Position numbers and translations under genes: made by a program
Notes under the pieces: generated by a model
Databases searched by the model: none
Told to the model about the DNA's origin: nothing
The model's input: only the letters and a program-made list of their open reading frames with translations
In this document: piece after piece, positions 60,608 through 64,000 of the stretch
Position numbering within the stretch: position 1 is the first letter of the stretch
Layout of the letters: every line of letters starts with the position of its first letter
Assembly: GCA_021324015.1 (NCBI GenBank)
Contig: JAJPJX010000068.1
Location: 56,452 to 120,451, forward strand
DNA from: Solibacteraceae bacterium
Lineage (GTDB): Bacteria; Acidobacteriota; Terriglobia; Bryobacterales; Bryobacteraceae
DNA length: 64,000 bases
Reading direction: 5' to 3'

Positions 60608-62050
60608 CTATTCGCCGCGGCTTGACGCCGTCCGCAGCACGATTTTCCAGAGCAGGTCCGTGCCGGCGGCCAGCGCCTGCACGGAGATGCGCTCGTTGTT
60701 GCCGTGGGCCCGGCTGCCCCGGTCTTCCCGCAGGAATACCGGCACGCCGTAGACCGCCATGCCTTTCTGCCGCAGGTAGGAGCCGTCGGTAGCGCCCCGC
60801 TGCATGTAGGGCACCACCAGGCTGTTCGGCGAGGCTTGCTGGAACACCGCCTCCATGTTCCGGTAGAGTTCGGTGGTCAGCGAACTCGGCTCGGTGGCGG
60901 GCATATCCTGCCCGGGAGCCGGCAGGACCTCCACGGCATTGTCATGGATCAGGCGGCGGAGGCGGGCGATCACTTCCTCGCGGGTTTCGTTGGGCAGACG
61001 CCGCACGTCCACCTGGGCTTCGGCAACGTTGGGGATTACGTTGATCTTCGTGCCGGCGCCCAGCATGGTGGGCGATACTGTGGTGCTGAGCTGCGCGGCC
61101 AATTCCGGGTCGCGCTCGCGGATCTGCCGGGCCGCCCCCACGGCGGTCGGCTCCTGCTGGAGCCTGGGCAGCAGCGGCGCCAGCCAGCGGAAATCCTCCA
61201 GCTTGGACATGGCGGCCAGGTAGCGCCGCGTGGTGCTGTTCAGGCGCACCGGCTGGTCCGCGTCCGCCAGCCGCACCACCGCGCGCGACAGCGCCACCAC
61301 CGGGTTATCGAGTCGCGGCAGCGACCCGTGCCCCGCCGTGCCGTGAGCGCGCAGCACGACGCGGGTGGGGATCTTCTCGGTGGTCTGCACCTGGTAGACC
61401 CGCTTGCCCGAGGGCACATCCATCACGAAGCCGCCCTCGTTCAGCGCGAAGTCCGCGTCGATTTTGCTCCAAGCATTGGCTACCAGCCACTGAATGCCGG
61501 CAGAGCCTGCTTCCTCGTCCGCCTCGGAGAGGAGAATGATGTCGCGCTGCAAGGGGGTGGCCCGGCGCTTCATTTCCACGAGCACCGCCAGTTCGGCCGC
61601 CAGCAGACACTTGTCGTCCTGGGCGCCACGCCCGTAGAGGAAGCCCTCGCGGATCTCGGCGCTGAAAGGCGGCACGCTCCACTGGGCCGCGTCGGCCGGC
61701 ACCACGTCGCTGTGCGCCATCAGCAGCAGCGGGCGCCCGGTTCCGCTGCCGTGCAGGCGGGCCACCAGGTTCATCCGCGCGGGATCGCCGCCCAGAATTT
61801 CCGCGGGGATGCCTTCGGCATCCAGCACGCGCTTCAGGTATTCGGCGGCGCGGGTTTCGTTGCCCGGCGGGTTGGTGGTGTCCAGCCGGACTAGTTCCGC
61901 CAGGTATTGTTGTGCGCGCGCGGCCAGCGAATCCTGCCCCCAGGCCGCCACCGGCGCGAGCACGAGCAGGAGACCAAGGCTAGCAAGCCGCGACCGGGAG
62001 GGAGCGGTGTTTGCGCTCAGCGGGCGCGGGTCAAACTTCGGCCGGAGCAT
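60608..62050 (-). CDS. M20-family metallopeptidase
   Basis: A 480-residue exported carboxypeptidase-like enzyme (hydrophobic signal at about 18-38, LASLGLLLVLAPVAAWG). Zinc motifs: LLMAHSDVVPAD (His and Asp), YGRGAQDDKCLLA (Asp), and LLSEADEEAGS (catalytic and metal-binding Glu). The dimerisation domain is at about 215-330. It cleaves peptides or N-acyl amino acids outside the cytoplasm. The ATG at 62050 is chosen; it overlaps the Gfo/Idh/MocA stop by 20 bases, and a TTG nearer the signal is an alternative. Confidence 0.9.
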   Translation of the reverse strand: MLRPKFDPRPLSANTAPSRSRLASLGLLLVLAPVAAWGQDSLAARAQQYLAELVRLDTTNPPGNETRAAEYLKRVLDAEGIPAEILGGDPARMNLVARLHGSGTGRPLLLMAHSDVVPADAAQWSVPPFSAEIREGFLYGRGAQDDKCLLAAELAVLVEMKRRATPLQRDIILLSEADEEAGSAGIQWLVANAWSKIDADFALNEGGFVMDVPSGKRVYQVQTTEKIPTRVVLRAHGTAGHGSLPRLDNPVVALSRAVVRLADADQPVRLNSTTRRYLAAMSKLEDFRWLAPLLPRLQQEPTAVGAARQIRERDPELAAQLSTTVSPTMLGAGTKINVIPNVAEAQVDVRRLPNETREEVIARLRRLIHDNAVEVLPAPGQDMPATEPSSLTTELYRNMEAVFQQASPNSLVVPYMQRGATDGSYLRQKGMAVYGVPVFLREDRGSRAHGNNERISVQALAAGTDLLWKIVLRTASSRGE

Positions 62051-63329
62051 GATCCAGAATGGATTCCGTCTTCGGATCCCAGTAAAGCTTCTTGCCTTCG
62101 CGATAGGCGCGGGCGGCCATGATGCACACCACCGCGTGCGCAAACCCGTTGTGCACGGTGGCGTTGGGCTGCTTCCGGCTACGCAGGCATTCCAGCCAGT
62201 TGGCCATGTGGAACGGCACGTTGTCGCTGATGTAGGTGGGCGCCAGTTTGTCGTTGTCCGGCAGCGTGACGTACCGTTCCGCCCGTTGGATGTACGGGTT
62301 GTCCTCGTGGTTGCCCTTCTCCTCGACGATCTTCCAGCGCTGGCTGCCTTCACCGCCGATGTTGATGAGCGTGGCTTGTTTGCCCATGATGCGCGTGAAG
62401 CTGTCGCTGTCGTTCCCGAAGCTGGTGGAGTAGCTCACCAGGAAACCCTTGGGGTATTCCAGCAGAGTCTGGAACGTGTCCGGGTTCTCCCGCCCGTCCT
62501 TCCAGGCGAACACCCCGCCCGAGGCCATCACCGAGCGCGGGTAGTGGTCGTCCAGGAAGTAATGGCACAGATCGATCCCGTGGCTCAGCCATTGGTCCGC
62601 GATGCCCCCGGAGAAATCCTTGTACAGGCGGAACTCGAAGTAAAGCTGCGGATCGAAGGGGCGGTAGGGCTTGGTGAGCAGCCAGCGCTTCCAGTCGGTG
62701 TCCGCTTCACGGATCTGCTTCACCTCGGGGCGTCCCCGCCACCGCGGCCCGTGATAGTTCCAGACGATCTCGTATTTGCTTACCTCGCCGAGAACACCCG
62801 TGCGGATCAGGTCGTGCACCGCGATCTGGTAGGGCTCGCTGCGATGCTGCGTGCCGATCTGTACGATCGCCTTGCGGGCCAGCACTTCGTCGCGGGCCGC
62901 CTTGGCCTCCTCCAGCACGTTGGCAAAGGGCTTTTCGCAGTAAGCGTCCTTGCCGGCGGCCACCACCGTTTTCAGAATCGGGGCATGCTGGAAGTCGCCG
63001 GTGGACAGGATCACGGCGTCCACGTCCTGGAGCGCCAGCAACTCCTCCATGTACTGAAACGCCCGGGGCGCCCTCCCGTAAGCCTCCTGGGCGCGCGCCG
63101 CGGCCTTCTCCCGGTTGACGCTCCAGAGGTCGCACACCGCGGTCATTTCCACGTTCTGGCTGTCCTTCAATCGCGACGCGATCCAGGCCAGCCCGCGGCC
63201 CCGCTGGCCGATGCCGATATGGCCTAGCGAGATGCGGTCGTTGGCGCCTTTGATGCGCGTGTAGGAAAAGGCGTTGCCGGCAAATGCTGCGCCGGCGGCC
63301 AGAAAGGATCGACGGTTGACCTTGTCCAT
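62031..63329 (-). CDS. Tat-exported Gfo/Idh/MocA family oxidoreductase
   Basis: A 432-residue NAD(P)-dependent oxidoreductase. The Tat signal (NRRSFLAAGAAF) is followed by the Rossmann motif GHIGIGQRGRGLAW and DAVILSTGDFQHAPI, and the conserved EKPFANVLEEA near 130 is the catalytic-Lys block. The C-terminal substrate-binding domain follows (about 150-430). Tat-exported versions of this family are common in Acidobacteria and Planctomycetes and act on sugars or inositols; the exact substrate is unknown. RBS GGAGG precedes the ATG. Confidence 0.9.
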   Translation of the reverse strand: MDKVNRRSFLAAGAAFAGNAFSYTRIKGANDRISLGHIGIGQRGRGLAWIASRLKDSQNVEMTAVCDLWSVNREKAAARAQEAYGRAPRAFQYMEELLALQDVDAVILSTGDFQHAPILKTVVAAGKDAYCEKPFANVLEEAKAARDEVLARKAIVQIGTQHRSEPYQIAVHDLIRTGVLGEVSKYEIVWNYHGPRWRGRPEVKQIREADTDWKRWLLTKPYRPFDPQLYFEFRLYKDFSGGIADQWLSHGIDLCHYFLDDHYPRSVMASGGVFAWKDGRENPDTFQTLLEYPKGFLVSYSTSFGNDSDSFTRIMGKQATLINIGGEGSQRWKIVEEKGNHEDNPYIQRAERYVTLPDNDKLAPTYISDNVPFHMANWLECLRSRKQPNATVHNGFAHAVVCIMAARAYREGKKLYWDPKTESILDHAPAEV

Positions 63330-63407
63330 AGCCTGCCTCCAGGCCTCCCACAGTGTACCACCGCAAAACCAGGCGACACCGCGAAAGAACGCTCCGGCCG
63401 CGTTACA

Positions 63408-64000
63408 ATGAGCCGCGTGAGGAACAGGCAGATCGTTCTGGCCGCGCGCCCGCGGGGATACCCCAAAGAGACGGATTTCCGCCTGGTTGAAACGGAGGCG
63501 CCCACCCCCGGACCGGGCGAGGTGCTGGTGCGCGGGATCTATCTCTCCGTGGATCCCTACATGCGCGGGCGGATGAATGATGTGAAGTCGTATGCGCCTC
63601 CGGCGCAACTCGGCGAGGTGATGACCGGCGGCGTGGTCGGCGCGGTGGTGGAGTCCCGGCATCCGCGCTTCCAACCCGGCGAGATCGCCAGCGGCGACCT
63701 GGGCTGGCAGCAATACGCCGTCGCGAAGGGCGAAGCCCTTCGCAAAGTAGACCCCAGGCTGGCGCCCATCTCCACCGCGCTGGGTGTTCTGGGTATGCCG
63801 GGCCTGACCGCCTACTTCGGCCTTCTGGAAATCGGACAGCCCAAGCCCGGCGAGACGGTGCTGGTCTCCGGGGCCGCCGGCGCAGTCGGCTCGCTGGCCG
63901 GCCAGATCGCGAAAATCAAGGGCTGCCGCGCCGTCGGCGTCGCTGGCTCGGACGCCAAGATCGAGTGGCTCCGCAGCCTGGGTTTCGACGCGGCTTTCAA
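63408..64000 (+). CDS. MDR-superfamily NADP-dependent oxidoreductase, truncated by window end
   Basis: The visible 197 residues match the N-terminal two thirds of a medium-chain reductase similar to curcumin/alkenal reductases: GPGEVLVRGIYLSVDPYMRG, GEVMTGGVVGAVVES, and the nucleotide-binding loop VSGAAGAVGSLAGQIAK. There is no zinc-binding Cys block, as in double-bond reductases. The ATG at 63408 overlaps a -10-like TACAAT; a GTG three codons later (63417) would place TACAAT seven bases upstream and is the alternative start. The gene runs out of the window. Confidence 0.85.
   Translation, partial: MSRVRNRQIVLAARPRGYPKETDFRLVETEAPTPGPGEVLVRGIYLSVDPYMRGRMNDVKSYAPPAQLGEVMTGGVVGAVVESRHPRFQPGEIASGDLGWQQYAVAKGEALRKVDPRLAPISTALGVLGMPGLTAYFGLLEIGQPKPGETVLVSGAAGAVGSLAGQIAKIKGCRAVGVAGSDAKIEWLRSLGFDAAF

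Noticed and set aside
1..64000. CRISPR arrays, rRNA, tRNA, insertion sequences and prophage
   Set aside because: No regularly spaced direct repeats, cloverleaf-like sequence, transposase motif or terminal inverted repeats with flanking duplications were found on either strand.

Overview
The window reads as chromosomal DNA of a GC-rich, Gram-negative, heterotrophic soil bacterium, most likely an acidobacterium near the Bryobacter/Solibacter group. This is inferred from family content: an ADOP-type FtsX permease, a very large Oar-like TonB receptor with an N-terminal carboxypeptidase-regulatory domain, a secreted metalloprotease with a TIGR03437-type C-terminus, a DUF1592/DUF1552 pair, a PEGA-domain Ser/Thr kinase and many Tat-exported enzymes. 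I saw no rRNA, tRNA, insertion sequence, prophage or CRISPR array.

Layout. 0-9.4 kb: two tandem TolC-like proteins (the first cut by the window edge), a Tat-exported protein with two metallo-beta-lactamase domains, a Ser/Thr kinase, a sulfite-oxidase-like enzyme with a C-terminal c-type haem motif, and a lone MlaD/MCE protein. 9.4-11.8 kb: two divergent genes of unknown function. 11.8-15.4 kb (minus): uppS-cdsA-alaX and a small secreted protein. 15.5-21.7 kb (plus): a secreted 5'-nucleotidase-type phosphatase, then a periplasmic aldehyde/xanthine-dehydrogenase-type operon (Fe-S, Mo, FAD subunits plus a 71-residue Cys-rich protein), a terminator and a DUF1326-like exported protein. 21.9-31.5 kb: GNAT, a putative transglutaminase-fold protein, the DUF1592-DUF1552 pair, an O-antigen-ligase-like protein coupled to an SDR that starts with TTG, and the ADOP permease. 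31.5-42.4 kb: the Oar-like receptor behind a promoter with a perfect dyad in its spacer, a secreted protein with an 18-residue repeat, an RND pump with its adaptor, and a TIR protein with a reduced NB-ARC-like region. 42.4-51.2 kb: an orphan FitA/VapB-type antitoxin, dienelactone hydrolase, ACS-type MFS transporter, NagB-like isomerase, ferrochelatase, a DUF5060/DUF4038 secreted glycosidase-like protein coupled to tsaB, a cupin and a GH172 (DUF2961) protein. 51.2-64 kb: a metzincin protease with a small secreted partner, an Nramp-USP fusion, a CehA-like PHP hydrolase, an SMP-30 lactonase, a PIG-L deacetylase, an M20 peptidase, a Gfo/Idh/MocA oxidoreductase and a truncated MDR reductase.

Together the genes suit an aerobic degrader of plant or microbial polymers and small aldehydes: Tat-exported redox enzymes and glycosidases outside the cytoplasm, a TonB receptor, MFS and Nramp for uptake, and RND/TolC for efflux. 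Points most worth a second look: the TIR protein whose NB-ARC region has lost its P-loop lysine and apparently its ARC segment; a recurring pattern in which a -10-like hexamer lies exactly six bases before the start codon of genes with little or no Shine-Dalgarno sequence (leaderless transcription); the FAD subunit with a reduced Fe-S loop beside a Cys-rich mini-protein; the dyad in the Oar receptor promoter; and two 35-residue membrane mini-proteins.
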